A stretch of 22,628 nucleotides of DNA from JANYCG01 sp031431035 (GTDB lineage: Bacteria; Pseudomonadota; Gammaproteobacteria; Burkholderiales; Burkholderiaceae_C): contig JANPCR010000096.1 in the NCBI GenBank assembly GCA_031431035.1, positions 1 through 22,628 on the forward strand, given 5' to 3'. Position 1 is the first letter of the stretch; each line of letters starts with the position of its first letter. A program made the position numbers and the translations under genes. Of this stretch, positions 22,078-22,628 are shown piece after piece. The notes under the pieces are model-generated. The model had not been told where the DNA came from and ran no database searches. It saw only the letters and a list, made by a program, of their open reading frames with translations.

Positions 22078-22628
22078 ATGACTTTGCTTCGACGCGCCTC
22101 GGGTTGGTGGCTGGCCGCTTGGCTTGGCTTGTCAGCCATGGGTGGGGTGCTCATCACCCAAGCCGAAGTGACCCGCCTGCGCGAGGCGTTTGAAACAGAT
22201 GCCCGCATTGCCCATCGGCTGCTCAGCCAGCGTGCCGTGGAGCTGGATGCAGTGCTGGCGACATTGGCGTTGCTGCAGCCGGCAGCGGACACCCAACCTC
22301 CAGAGCGCCGCCTGCCCTCCGTGTATCCGCAGATCCTGAAGGTGCAAAGGCGCGATCCCCAGATACCCTGGCCGCAACCGAGCCTGGAGAACGCCGAGCA
22401 AAGATCCCGGGCACTGCGCCAACCATCCCTGGCCGAGCCGGATTTTTCTTCGGGCAGGTACACCTTGGTACTCGCGGCGACCCCAGTCAGTTTTTCGCTT
22501 TTGATTGACATGAACCGGCTGGTGCCCTGGAACGAGTGGCCAGCAGACCCGCAAAAAAGTCCTGCCAGAGTCATACTGGAACACGCGGGTACGGCGTTCG
22601 TCATTCAGCCCGGGCAGATGGTCGGCGG
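22078..22628 (+). CDS. Probable sensor histidine kinase, N-terminal part
   Basis: The gene runs off the right edge; 183 codons are visible. AGGTGAG precedes the ATG at about 9 nt. One membrane helix near the N-terminus (GWWLAAWLGLSAMGGVLITQ) is followed by a periplasmic-looking region (TRLREAFETDARIAHRLLSQ, LATLALLQPA, RLPSVYPQILKVQRR, YTLVLAATPVSFSLLIDMNR). This layout and wording resemble the input domain of betaproteobacterial two-component sensor kinases, but the kinase domains are outside the window. It is divergent from the transglutaminase-like gene. Confidence 0.6.
   Translation, partial: MTLLRRASGWWLAAWLGLSAMGGVLITQAEVTRLREAFETDARIAHRLLSQRAVELDAVLATLALLQPAADTQPPERRLPSVYPQILKVQRRDPQIPWPQPSLENAEQRSRALRQPSLAEPDFSSGRYTLVLAATPVSFSLLIDMNRLVPWNEWPADPQKSPARVILEHAGTAFVIQPGQMVG

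Noticed and set aside
20961..22604. 547-codon minus-strand frame covering the transglutaminase-like gene and the sensor gene region
   Set aside because: Only the last 298 codons match a family. The upstream 249 codons are antisense to the better-supported sensor gene and look like frame-shadow translation.
1..22628. CRISPR arrays, tRNA and rRNA genes
   Set aside because: No regularly spaced direct repeats with unique spacers and no tRNA- or rRNA-like sequences were seen; the 11-bp array has no spacers.

Overview
The window looks like chromosomal DNA of a betaproteobacterium, most likely Burkholderiales/Comamonadaceae (Rhodoferax-like). This rests on recognised protein families (salicylyl-CoA 5-hydroxylase-type flavoprotein, HemP, PiuC-like hydroxylase, PEP-CTERM protein) and on a short intergenic repeat ending in TAGTTTGCTAT. 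It is inference from memory of families; no search was run.

Layout. (1) 1-419: the 5' end of a minus-strand flavoprotein monooxygenase, with a palindromic operator on a nearly leaderless promoter. (2) 707-3363: a TldD/TldE protease pair. (3) 3404-6264: a decayed heme-ABC ATPase (hmuV) that still has a Fur-box promoter, then a near-perfect Fur box, a 40-codon ORF with a strong Shine-Dalgarno, and two overlapping DUF2325-family genes. (4) 6481-14651: an iron section with a PEP-CTERM protein (minus strand), bacterioferritin, a TonB-dependent siderophore receptor, a PiuC-type hydroxylase, then bfd, a 24-codon membrane ORF, tonB, exbB, exbD and hemP, closed by a terminator. (5) 14771-15994: a GlcG/HbpS-type protein and a Bax-inhibitor-1 family membrane protein. 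(6) 16080-17526: a secreted protein with a TonB C-terminal domain, bracketed by two direct copies of the repeat and preceded by an 11-bp tandem array. (7) 17527-20423: remnants (CinA-like, Tn3-type transposase end, SRPBCC and DUF1428 pieces) around an intact DUF3179 gene. (8) 20407-22628: an SRPBCC protein, a transglutaminase-like protein and the N-terminus of a probable sensor kinase.

The centre reads as one iron/heme programme. The receptor imports ferric siderophore using TonB-ExbB-ExbD; PiuC usually accompanies such receptors; Bfr stores iron and Bfd helps release it; HemP and the HbpS-like protein point to heme. Five Fur-like sites sit at the promoters. The least described parts are the Fur-box/40-aa ORF/DUF2325 module and the 24-aa membrane peptide coupled to tonB. 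Four modular repeats and at least five gene remnants show repeated deletion around the functional genes.
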